Source of the DNA: an uncultured Eubacteriales bacterium | GTDB taxonomy: Bacteria; Bacillota; Clostridia; Lachnospirales; Lachnospiraceae | Assembly (NCBI GenBank): GCA_900549105.1 | Contig: URND01000143.1 | Span: forward strand, 1 to 6,704 | DNA length: 6,704 nt | Direction of reading: 5' to 3' | In this document: one piece after another, positions 1-6,565 of the stretch | Numbering within the stretch: position 1 is the first letter of the stretch | Layout: each line of letters opens with the position of its first letter | Translations under genes and position numbers: made by a program | Notes under the pieces: model-generated | What the model was told of the DNA's origin: nothing | Seen by the model: only the letters and a program-made list of their open reading frames with translations | Databases searched by the model: none

Positions 1-173
1 AGAGCCGAAAACGGATGATGGAACTGATGAGCGGGGGGACGACGGTGCTGTTTGTCAGTCATAGCATGGAGCAGATACGGCAGATGTGCAATCGGGTCGT
101 GTGGCTGGAAAAGGGACATATACGGATGATTGGCGGTCTGCAGGAGACGTGCGATGCGTATGAAAACAGCTAA
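1..173 (+). CDS. Polysaccharide ABC transporter ATP-binding protein, C-terminal end (partial)
   Basis: Only the last 56 codons are present, read in frame from base 3 to the TAA at 171-173; the 5' part lies outside the window. The visible protein contains TTVLFVSHSMEQIRQMC, the beta-strand plus switch-histidine (H-loop) segment of an ABC ATPase, followed by VVWLEKGHIRMIGG and a terminal CDAYEN. That ending is typical of Wzt/RgpD/TagH-type ATPases that power export of undecaprenyl-linked polysaccharides with a two-component Wzm-type permease. Walker A, signature and Walker B motifs are not visible here. The protein stops shortly after the nucleotide-binding domain, so it lacks the long C-terminal carbohydrate-binding domain of some Wzt proteins. 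The next gene starts inside it, a 20-base overlap that implies translational coupling. G+C is about 54%, clearly above the following genes. Family is confident; the exported polymer is inferred from the neighbours. Confidence 0.9.
   Translation, partial: SRKRMMELMSGGTTVLFVSHSMEQIRQMCNRVVWLEKGHIRMIGGLQETCDAYENS
142..146 (+). promoter_or_regulatory. Ribosome binding site AGGAG deciding the glycosyltransferase start
   Basis: AGGAG lies inside the end of the ABC ATPase gene, 7 bases before ATG 154 and 13 before ATG 160. This spacing favours ATG 154. It argues against the more upstream in-frame TTG at 130, which precedes the site. Confidence 0.65.
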
Positions 174-1392
174 TCTAGAGGCAAAAGAGAAGAACATCGG
201 TCAGGAAAAAACGCCCAAGGTATTGTCGCAGCCTATGGAAAGAAAACCGCACATTCTACTGATCTATCGGGAAATGATTCCTTCTATCCGGTTGTGTGGC
301 CATTGTCAGATGGAATACTTGGCTAGACAAGGGGCAGTAGAATACCGCGCCATCCAAGAGATGAAGCTAAAAAACAGTGATCTCAACTGGGCAGATATTG
401 TGTTGCTTGGAAGGCTTGACAGCTGGTATGAATATCAGTTGTCAAAAAAGCTCCATGAGTCGGGACGATATTTGATCTATATAATTGACGATGATCTGCT
501 GAATGTTCCACCTGAGATTAGTAGCGCGTCATACTATAATCAGCCAAATGTGCGAAAAAACATTCATACTATGATTGAATTGAGTGACGCAATTCTTTCA
601 CCTTCTCCCATTCTTCTGAATAAATATACAATTGTCGGAAAACATGCTATTCAAATCGAGGAACCAGCAATTGACCCAATGCCTTATAAGCCACACAGCC
701 CTGATGGACCGATAAAAATTGGATTTGCCGGTTCTATTGATAGAACGCAAGATTTGGAAAGTATTCTGAAAGAGGCGTTGAAGGCGATTAAACAGCAATA
801 TGGCGATAAGGTACAGTTTGAATTCTTTGGCGCAATTCCTTCTTTTGCTAAAGACCTGGATGCAAAATGCATCCCGTACTGTAATTCTTATGATGAATAC
901 CGTAGCATACTCAACAAGCTGGAATGGGATATCGGCCTCGCGCCGATGCCGGAAACACCATTTCACGCCTGTAAACATTACAACAAGTTTGTGGAATACG
1001 GTGCAGCTGGGGTAGTGGGAATCTTTTCTGATGTTGAGCCATATAAGCAATTAAAGAAATTACGGGGGACTCAAATGCTTTGCGAAAACACTCCGCAGGC
1101 ATGGGAACTTGCCATTATTGCTTTGATTGAAGAACCCAGAATCCGAGAGGAAATGAGAAGGAAAGTTTGCTCTTATTTGCAGGGTAATTTTTCTGTGGCA
1201 GTTAGCGCAAAGAGTTTGGAAAGTTTACATCAAATTTCAATAAGAATGGATATGCCGACTGAACAAAGATTAAACTTGCCAATTCTTAAGCTCCAAAATA
1301 TGCTGTTGCGTTTTTACAGAGGAATACTCAGCTATCGCATGGGCTTGTTTAAGAAATTATGGAATTGTTTCAAGTGTCATAGTAAAGGATGA
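154..1392 (+). CDS. GT-B fold glycosyltransferase (GT4/GT1-like)
   Basis: A 412-residue protein that probably transfers a sugar from a nucleotide donor to the growing polysaccharide on the cytoplasmic face of the membrane. It has the two-lobed GT-B layout. The N-terminal lobe begins at about residue 32 (KPHILLIYRE) and includes WADIVLLGRLDS (79-90) and YLIYIIDDDL (106-115). The C-terminal nucleotide-binding lobe starts at about 187 with IGFAGSIDRTQDL (189-201). The segment from D259 (DIGLAPMPETPF) through K274, K278, E281 and YGAAGVVGIFSDVEPY (282-297) matches the donor-binding region of the family, where Lys and Glu contact the nucleotide sugar. A basic, partly hydrophobic tail (about 376-412) may hold it at the membrane. 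No signal peptide is seen. The chosen ATG has AGGAG 7 bases upstream; ATG 160 is an alternative. It overlaps the exporter gene by 20 bases and ends 5 bases before the next gene. The fold is confident; donor, acceptor and linkage cannot be read. G+C is about 35% in a sampled block. Confidence 0.8.
   Translation: MRMKTANLEAKEKNIGQEKTPKVLSQPMERKPHILLIYREMIPSIRLCGHCQMEYLARQGAVEYRAIQEMKLKNSDLNWADIVLLGRLDSWYEYQLSKKLHESGRYLIYIIDDDLLNVPPEISSASYYNQPNVRKNIHTMIELSDAILSPSPILLNKYTIVGKHAIQIEEPAIDPMPYKPHSPDGPIKIGFAGSIDRTQDLESILKEALKAIKQQYGDKVQFEFFGAIPSFAKDLDAKCIPYCNSYDEYRSILNKLEWDIGLAPMPETPFHACKHYNKFVEYGAAGVVGIFSDVEPYKQLKKLRGTQMLCENTPQAWELAIIALIEEPRIREEMRRKVCSYLQGNFSVAVSAKSLESLHQISIRMDMPTEQRLNLPILKLQNMLLRFYRGILSYRMGLFKKLWNCFKCHSKG
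1384..1389 (+). promoter_or_regulatory. Ribosome binding site AAAGGA deciding the mutase start
   Basis: AAAGGA sits 8 bases before ATG 1398. It abuts the other in-frame ATG at 1389 with no spacer, so 1398 is the better start. The resulting protein begins MKKIVVVGTGFSG, the usual N-terminus of a Glf-type flavoprotein. Confidence 0.7.
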
Positions 1393-1397
1393 TCGTA

Positions 1398-2564
1398 ATG
1401 AAAAAAATAGTTGTTGTAGGAACCGGCTTTTCAGGGGCCATTATTGCAAGGAAAATTGCCGAGGAATTAGATCAGCATGTCATTATTGTCGAAAAGAGAG
1501 CGCATATTGCCGGAAACATGTATGACGAGGTTGATGAACATGGGATATTGGTACAAAAATACGGACCACATGTACTGGTAACCAATCGTTGGTGTGTTAT
1601 CAAATATTTAATGCGCTTTTCAAAAATGTTTCAGCATACAGTAAAAGAGATTAGTGTTATTGATGGAAAGTATATTCGCCTGCCTTTTAACTTTGAATCA
1701 GTACAACAGCTGGTAGGTTTTGAACAGGCAGAGGGACTGATCTCCAAGATGCGCACTTGTTTTGCCGGTAGAGATAGAGTGCCAGTTTTAGAATTGGTAA
1801 CTTGTGGAGACGAAGATATAGCTTCATTTGGCAACATGTTGTTTGAAAAGTCTTATCGGACATACTGTGCTAAACAGTGGGATATTCCAATAGAACAGTT
1901 GGACAAAACTTCTATTTTGAATCGTGTGCCAATGGCAATGAGCTATGACGAACGGTATATGAATAAAGATTTTCAGTTCTTGCCGCAAAACGGTTTTACT
2001 AGTCTTTTTGAAAATATATTGAACCATTCTAATATCGATTTACATCTGAATGAGGATGCATTGGAAAACCTTGAACTCAACGAAGAAGAATGCAAAATCT
2101 ACTATTGTGGCGAGCCGATAGAACTACTTGTCTTCACAGGGCCTATTGATGAGCTCTTTCATGAGAAGTATGGTGAACTTCCTTATCGCTCCCTCCGGAT
2201 TGAATACGAATGGAAAAATGTAGAACGAGTATATCCTGAAAAAATCATTTCTTTTCCACAAGCTGATGGATATACTAGAAAAACAGAGTATAAGTTCATG
2301 ATGTTTGATCATAGCGGTGTAAAGGGAACAACTATAGCAACAGAATATCCGGTGGCCTATCAAAAGGGTCTATCTCTTGCACCATTCTATCCCGTTATTA
2401 CAAAAGAGAATCAAGAAAAATACTCCAAATACGTAAAGGATGCTCATCGTTTTGGAAATATTTTTTTATGCGGTAGATTGGCTGAGTTCAAATATTACAA
2501 CATGGATGATTGTATTTTACATGCATTTGAAGTATTTGATGAAATAAAAAAACAATTCAACTAA
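1398..2564 (+). CDS. glf: UDP-galactopyranose mutase family flavoenzyme, divergent active site
   Basis: A 388-residue cytoplasmic protein close to the usual Glf length (about 370-390). Classical Glf uses reduced FAD to interconvert UDP-galactopyranose and UDP-galactofuranose. Visible features: Rossmann FAD motif VGTGFSGA (7-14), E32 ending the second strand with KRAHIAGN (33-40), KYGPH (54-58), KQW with W161, N-R176-VP, Y187, LPQNGFTSLFENIL (195-208), FTGPIDE (246-252), YRSLRIE (263-269), YTR with R294, E316, and CGRLAEFKYYNMD (358-370). By my alignment from memory, W161, R176, Y187, R294, E316 and Y366 correspond to conserved catalytic or substrate residues, including both essential arginines. 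Two positions differ: the usual HIFH is HVLV, putting Val61 where E. coli Glf has His59, and the usual YYDMD is YYNMD (Asn368). The enzyme is therefore probably an active mutase but perhaps for another substrate, such as dTDP-fucopyranose or a UDP-N-acetylhexosamine. Family is confident; substrate is open. It lies 5 bases after the glycosyltransferase and 19 before rgpF. Confidence 0.85.
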   Translation: MKKIVVVGTGFSGAIIARKIAEELDQHVIIVEKRAHIAGNMYDEVDEHGILVQKYGPHVLVTNRWCVIKYLMRFSKMFQHTVKEISVIDGKYIRLPFNFESVQQLVGFEQAEGLISKMRTCFAGRDRVPVLELVTCGDEDIASFGNMLFEKSYRTYCAKQWDIPIEQLDKTSILNRVPMAMSYDERYMNKDFQFLPQNGFTSLFENILNHSNIDLHLNEDALENLELNEEECKIYYCGEPIELLVFTGPIDELFHEKYGELPYRSLRIEYEWKNVERVYPEKIISFPQADGYTRKTEYKFMMFDHSGVKGTTIATEYPVAYQKGLSLAPFYPVITKENQEKYSKYVKDAHRFGNIFLCGRLAEFKYYNMDDCILHAFEVFDEIKKQFN

Positions 2565-2583
2565 GGAGAAGGGGAGCATAAAA

Positions 2584-4563
2584 ATGAGTGAAAGAATGTC
2601 AATGGCCGTGTTGAAACAGCAAAATAAAAAGAAAACTGGACAACCAAAACGCATTGCAATATATGTCATTTATGATAAAGATGGAATTCTAGATAATTAT
2701 AGAGTATATTACCTCAAGGAATTGAGGAAAGTAACGGATACCATTGTTGCAATTGTCAGTGGAACACTGACACCAGAAAGCCGTGATCAACTTGAAACGT
2801 TGGTCGATGATATTTGCGTACGTGAGAATAAGGGCCTACTAGCAGGAAGCTGGATTGATGGAATTAAACATATTGGCTGGAATGAGCTTGACAACTACGA
2901 CGAATTGTTAATGCTCAATGATAGTTTTTTCGGCCCTTTTTTTCCTCTATCCGAGATGTTCGACACGATGGAAAAATCTAATGCTGATTTTTACGGAGCA
3001 ATAAAAAATTTCGAGGAAAAAAGCTATCATGAAATTGCTGGGAGGAAGTTAAAACACGGATTCTTCAGAGGTTCGATTTGCTATTTTTATATAATACGAA
3101 GCAGACTGCTTCATTCTGCTGAATTTAAAAAATACTGGACCTTAGTACCAGATATAAAAGAAGATTGGGATACCTATTTCTTTGCTGAAATCAATTTCTT
3201 TGACTATGTAAAAGATTGCGGATTTCGCATTGATGCTTTCCAAGGTGACCGCTTAAAAGGATACTTTTTTGATAATCTAAGCCATAATATGCATAAGCTC
3301 ATTGAAAATGAAAGAATACCATTCGCACGAATCAGACCATTTTGTACTGAAATGCAAGACCAAGCCTTACAAATTGGATATGGAATGGACCCCAGAAAAA
3401 CCTTGGAATACATCGATAATAATACAGATTATGATATTAATTTGATTTGGGATTATATTCTTCGAACGAAAAATCTATCAAATATCTGGTATCAGCTTCA
3501 ATTAGAATATGTAGTTCCTAAGTTCTGCGTCGAAAAGCCATTTGAGTATACAAAGAAAATTGCTGTCATACTTCATATTTTTTATCCCGATTTGGTAGAT
3601 ACAATTGCAAACTATTGTCTAAATTTCAGTGAGAATACAGATTTTTATATTACAACGACAGAGGAAAAAACAAAAGAACTAATTGAAAAAGAGTTTAAAA
3701 AAAGGCAGCTACATTTTGTCTGCAAGACTCGAAGAAATGTTGGCGTTGCCATGTCAACTCTCTGGATAACCTACGCTGATATTGTGACCAATGGAGAATA
3801 TGAATATATTTGTTATTTTCACGATAAAAAGTCGCCCTATGCACAGTTCGCTATGCATGGTGAACAGTTTGCAAGACGGTGCTATGAAAACTTATTTGGC
3901 ACAAAAGAAGTGGTGATGAACATAATCAATTTATTTCAAAGTAACCCTAGACTGGGCATATTAGGCGCGCCAAGACCGTATCATGGAGAATATTTTGGAG
4001 TATGCAATAGGACTTGGTCTCAAAACTATAACAATACATTCAACTTAGCTCAAAAGTTGGGACTACATGTGGATATCAATCCACATATAGTCCCTGTTGC
4101 TCCTTATGGTGATATGTTTTGGTTTAGGTCCAAAGCACTAAAAAAAGTCATTGCCTATGGATTTAATTATGATGATTTTGCCATTGAATATAAGCCAGAC
4201 AACACCTTTCTTCACGCGATCGAGAGAATTTATGGCTTTGCTGCACAAGACTCAGGATACTATTACGCAGACGTTGTCACCTCGGACGAAGCAAGGAGTG
4301 ATTTGGTTAATTACCAATATATTATTTATTCGTTAATAGACATTATGCTTAAGAATCAGCAGTATCCCCATACTCTTGAATATGCAAAGCAAATCATCTA
4401 TTATCATACGGCTTCTAAAGACCAAAACCCTTCTCTTTGCTATGGTGAAAGCCGTCCTAGAATCATTGTAAAGAACGCGATCAAAAAACGAATTCCCAAA
4501 CCGGTTTGGAACGTATGCAAAAAAACCTACCACCTGTTTGGTGGAAAGAAGTGGGTGGGGTAA
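2584..4563 (+). CDS. rgpF: Rhamnan synthesis F family protein (RgpF-like), two-domain glycosyltransferase
   Basis: A 659-residue protein of the RgpF family (PF05045), longer than streptococcal RgpF (about 580). In streptococci RgpF is a cytoplasmic glycosyltransferase building the rhamnose-rich wall polysaccharide. The N-terminal half (about 21-315) has RIAIYVIYDKDG (23-34), RENKG (80-84), YDELLMLNDSFFGPFFP (105-121) and ADFYGAIKN (134-142). The C-terminal half (about 324-565) has KKIAVILHIFYPDL (324-337), YICYFHDKKSPY (408-419), LGILGAP (457-463), VAPYGDMFWFR (505-515) and DNTFLHAIERIYGFAAQDSGY (539-559, less the last residue it is a near-invariant family block). The end (about 625-659) is rich in Lys and Arg, as in other RgpF proteins, and may contact the membrane. 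By memory alignment, the Asp of the NxGxD-type motif is missing in both halves (ENKGLLAG at 81-88; RNVGVAM at 384-390). The start ATG has GGGGAG 7 bases upstream. The stop overlaps the next start (TAATG). This is the most AT-rich gene here, suggesting acquisition. Sugar specificity is not readable. Confidence 0.85.
   Translation: MSERMSMAVLKQQNKKKTGQPKRIAIYVIYDKDGILDNYRVYYLKELRKVTDTIVAIVSGTLTPESRDQLETLVDDICVRENKGLLAGSWIDGIKHIGWNELDNYDELLMLNDSFFGPFFPLSEMFDTMEKSNADFYGAIKNFEEKSYHEIAGRKLKHGFFRGSICYFYIIRSRLLHSAEFKKYWTLVPDIKEDWDTYFFAEINFFDYVKDCGFRIDAFQGDRLKGYFFDNLSHNMHKLIENERIPFARIRPFCTEMQDQALQIGYGMDPRKTLEYIDNNTDYDINLIWDYILRTKNLSNIWYQLQLEYVVPKFCVEKPFEYTKKIAVILHIFYPDLVDTIANYCLNFSENTDFYITTTEEKTKELIEKEFKKRQLHFVCKTRRNVGVAMSTLWITYADIVTNGEYEYICYFHDKKSPYAQFAMHGEQFARRCYENLFGTKEVVMNIINLFQSNPRLGILGAPRPYHGEYFGVCNRTWSQNYNNTFNLAQKLGLHVDINPHIVPVAPYGDMFWFRSKALKKVIAYGFNYDDFAIEYKPDNTFLHAIERIYGFAAQDSGYYYADVVTSDEARSDLVNYQYIIYSLIDIMLKNQQYPHTLEYAKQIIYYHTASKDQNPSLCYGESRPRIIVKNAIKKRIPKPVWNVCKKTYHLFGGKKWVG
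4530..4544 (+). repeat. Small hairpin before the acyltransferase start
   Basis: CCACC (4530-4534), a 5-base loop, and GGTGG (4540-4544) form a perfect 5-bp stem ending 18 bases before ATG 4563. A second GGTGG at 4554-4558 could pair with the same CCACC arm instead. That alternative would cover the G-rich stretch just before the start codon. No role is demonstrated. Confidence 0.4.
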
Positions 4564-5630
4564 TGAGCGAATCAGCTCTAAAGAACAGAAAAGAAAGACT
4601 GACTTGCTTTGACCTAATCAGAGTATTTTCCTGCATTTGCGTATTACTTGTACATTTTAATGCAACGGTCAGCGGATACAATGCTGGTGTATTCATCTAT
4701 CCAAACAGCATTTTTACAAACTACCTCTTTGGTGGAAGGTATTATGTGGGCGATATAGGGGTCAGTTTGTTCTTCATGCTTTCCGGTGCGTCGCTGATGT
4801 ACACATGGAGACAGGAAAGAATCACAAAGTTTTATATAAGGCGTTTTCGCAGCATTTATCCCATGTTCTGGATTGCCTGGTTTGTAGCGACGGCTGTTGA
4901 CTTTTTGAGTTACAAAGGGTTGAATAGCGGCGATATTCGCTATATGCTGTTCAGTGTATTGGGCCTGGATGGATATCTTTGCAGTCAGGGGCTGATACCA
5001 TTTGATTTCTATAAGTTAGGCGAATGGTTTCTGGGCTGCATTATCATCTTATATCTGATTTATCCGCTGATTCGAAAAGCTGTCGACACATTTCCTCTTC
5101 CGGTAATGATCATAGCCATCGGGTTGTATACCGCATGCGTTCGAATGACGTCTGAAATCGGGTCATGGCATTTTTTTCTTAGAATACCTGAAATGATGAT
5201 GGGCATTCTTTTTGTTAAATACCGTGTGTGGGAACGCAGGCGTTTGTTGCTGGGAATTGGGATTGTTTCGCCAGTTGCAGGTTGTGTATGCCGGGATTTC
5301 ATTCATCCTTTAACATTGTGTATCAGCTTGTGCATTGGTTTGTTTGCATGGATGGCGCTTCTTGCCAGGGTGGTACGTTCTGCGGTAGTGAAGCAGTACC
5401 TAAAAAAGCTGGCAGATTTAACATACCCAGCTTTTTTAGTGCACCATTGGCTGATTCAGAAAATGTACATTGGATTCCCTGAAGGCATCCTGCCGCGCAG
5501 AAGCGTTTGGATGCTGTTTGTGGTTTATTTAGGATTGACAGTGGTTCTGTCCGAAATGCTATCAGTAGGCGCAGGGAAAATGCTCCATTACTTTGACGGG
5601 TTACGAAGGAGCAGCAAAACAAAGGTATAG
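4563..5630 (+). CDS. Acyltransferase 3 family membrane protein (probable polysaccharide O-acetyltransferase)
   Basis: A 355-residue integral membrane protein of the acyltransferase 3 family (PF01757), usual length for the family (about 330-380). Such proteins add acetyl or other acyl groups to surface glycans. Family marks in order: RLTCFDLIR (12-20), VLLVHFN (27-33) with the expected catalytic His31, GVSLFFMLSG (66-75), the RR pair in FYIRRFRSIYP (90-100), GEWFLGCIIILYLIYPLI (153-170), LRIPEMMMG (206-214), and LADLTYPAFLVHHWLI (283-298). About ten hydrophobic spans are spread over the length (roughly 19-32, 66-80, 98-116, 155-171, 178-193, 203-219, 228-242, 248-269, 284-300, 315-333). The start ATG overlaps the rgpF stop in TAATG, so translation is probably coupled; no good Shine-Dalgarno is spaced correctly. 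An in-frame TTG at 4506 inside rgpF is a less likely start. G+C rises from about 38% near the start to about 48% mid-gene. Acetyl as the acyl group is inferred. A 13-bp inverted repeat lies inside it (5400-5439). Confidence 0.88.
   Translation: MSESALKNRKERLTCFDLIRVFSCICVLLVHFNATVSGYNAGVFIYPNSIFTNYLFGGRYYVGDIGVSLFFMLSGASLMYTWRQERITKFYIRRFRSIYPMFWIAWFVATAVDFLSYKGLNSGDIRYMLFSVLGLDGYLCSQGLIPFDFYKLGEWFLGCIIILYLIYPLIRKAVDTFPLPVMIIAIGLYTACVRMTSEIGSWHFFLRIPEMMMGILFVKYRVWERRRLLLGIGIVSPVAGCVCRDFIHPLTLCISLCIGLFAWMALLARVVRSAVVKQYLKKLADLTYPAFLVHHWLIQKMYIGFPEGILPRRSVWMLFVVYLGLTVVLSEMLSVGAGKMLHYFDGLRRSSKTKV
5400..5439 (+). repeat. Perfect 13-bp inverted repeat, terminator-like, inside the acyltransferase gene
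   Basis: CTAAAAAAGCTGG (5400-5412) and CCAGCTTTTTTAG (5427-5439) are exact reverse complements separated by 14 bases. On either strand it reads as an A-tract, a 5-bp GC-rich stem (GCTGG/CCAGC) and a run of six T, the form of a bidirectional intrinsic terminator. It lies in coding sequence for LKKLADLTYPAFLV, so it could be fortuitous. The GC stem is short and the loop is long for efficient termination. Confidence 0.6.
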
Positions 5631-5675
5631 TCCATCTAGTCTCGTACATAATAATATTAAGAAAGGAAAAAGATC

Positions 5676-6542
5676 ATGCGAATCGTTATCACCGGCGCTG
5701 CGGGCTACATTGGCCGCCATGTTGTCAAACAGGTATTGGACATGGGGCATGAGGTAACCGCGGTAGATTTCCGTTTTGACGGCGTTGATGCCAGGGCTAC
5801 GCGGTGCAATATTCCCATCTTCAATAATGCGGAAGATATCTATTGCCAACTTGGAAAGCCTGACGTCTGCATCCATCTGGCCTGGAGAGACGGCTTTATT
5901 CACAATTCACCGGCACACATGGGTGATCTGTCCAACCACATTACCTTCTGCAACAACATGATGCAGGGCGGATTACCCTATTTGTCTGTGATGGGAACCA
6001 TGCATGAGGTTGGTTACTGGGAAGGCGCGATTGATGAAAATACGCCATGTAATCCTCTGTCACAATACGGGGTTGCAAAGAATGCCATGCGTCAAAGCTT
6101 GATGCTCAGTGCAGCAGGAAACAGTTGTCATTTGCGTTGGTTAAGAGCTTACTATATCACGGGTGATGACGTGCGCGGAAATAGTATATTTTCAAAAATT
6201 ATCAAAGCAGCATCGGAAGGGAGAAAAGAGTTCCCGTTCACAAGCGGCAAAAATCTTTATGATTTTACAGATGTGCATGATCTTGCACGGATGATCGCTG
6301 CGGCAAGCGTACAAACCGAAATGGATGGGATCATCAACGTGTGCACTGGTCGACCCATCACACTTGCCGAACGTGTTGAAAGGTTTATTTCGGACAATCA
6401 TTTCCACATCAAACTCATTTATGGTGCTTACCCGGACAGGCCCTATGACAGCCCGGGCGAATGGGGCGATGCGACAAAAATCCACGATATCCTAACAAAG
6501 CTGAAAATGCCGGATTATGATATGGAACAGTATACTCATTAA
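5676..6542 (+). CDS. Extended-SDR NAD(P)-dependent sugar-nucleotide reductase/epimerase, possibly dTDP-4-keto-6-deoxyhexose reductase
   Basis: A 288-residue cytoplasmic enzyme of the NAD-dependent epimerase/dehydratase family. It starts with the cofactor motif GAAGYIG (7-13); D31 at the end of the second strand favours NAD(H). HLAWRDGF (67-74) is the sugar-nucleotide reductase/epimerase version of the fourth strand. The active site has MGTMHEVGYWEGAI (106-119) with T108 as candidate Ser/Thr, and the Y131-G-V-A-K135 catalytic pair. NLYDFTDVHDLARMI (193-207) and INVCTGRPITLAE (220-232) are standard C-terminal blocks. It lacks the typical RmlD sequence pattern. The HLAWRDGF and GTMHEVGYWEG blocks recall reductases that convert dTDP-4-keto-6-deoxyglucose to dTDP-fucose (Fcf1) or a talose isomer, but the product is not provable here. 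The gene has AAAGGA 8 bases before its ATG and follows a 45-base gap. It is richer in G+C (55-60%) than the genes before it, matching rmlA 23 bases downstream, with which it probably forms a nucleotide-sugar module. Confidence 0.82.
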   Translation: MRIVITGAAGYIGRHVVKQVLDMGHEVTAVDFRFDGVDARATRCNIPIFNNAEDIYCQLGKPDVCIHLAWRDGFIHNSPAHMGDLSNHITFCNNMMQGGLPYLSVMGTMHEVGYWEGAIDENTPCNPLSQYGVAKNAMRQSLMLSAAGNSCHLRWLRAYYITGDDVRGNSIFSKIIKAASEGRKEFPFTSGKNLYDFTDVHDLARMIAAASVQTEMDGIINVCTGRPITLAERVERFISDNHFHIKLIYGAYPDRPYDSPGEWGDATKIHDILTKLKMPDYDMEQYTH

Positions 6543-6565
6543 ACAACCAAAGGAGGGAATACCCT

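Noticed and set aside
130..153. TTG at 130 as an earlier start for the glycosyltransferase
   Set aside because: It lies before the AGGAG at 142-146 and would add an Arg-rich octapeptide with no family support; ATG 154 has correctly spaced AGGAG.
598..1050. Open frame of 150 codons on the minus strand
   Set aside because: It lies wholly opposite the glycosyltransferase, has no recognisable motif, and the plus-strand frame shows clear family motifs. The same holds for the other minus-strand frames in the window.
1389..1397. ATG at 1389 as start of the mutase
   Set aside because: It overlaps the last base of AAAGGA and leaves no spacing; ATG 1398 gives the normal Glf N-terminus.
2925..2943. 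T6 and T7 runs in rgpF, with similar A7/T7 runs elsewhere, as phase-variation tracts
   Set aside because: Runs of 6-7 are common in AT-rich genes and too short for convincing slipped-strand switching; the reading frames are intact.
4506..4562. TTG at 4506 as an earlier start for the acyltransferase
   Set aside because: It would add 19 residues encoded inside rgpF, with no ribosome site; TAATG coupling at 4563 is the usual arrangement.
5593..5631. TTGACG (5593-5598) and TATAGT (5626-5631) as a promoter for the SDR gene
   Set aside because: The spacing is 27 bases, far beyond the usual 16-19, and no other -10-like match fits that -35.
5323..5649. Minus-strand open frame of 108 codons opposite the acyltransferase end
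   Set aside because: No motif and low-complexity composition; it overlaps well-supported acyltransferase motifs on the plus strand.
6451..6458. GCCCGGGC palindrome in the SDR gene
   Set aside because: An 8-base palindrome in GC-rich coding sequence with no loop or paired copy; expected by chance.
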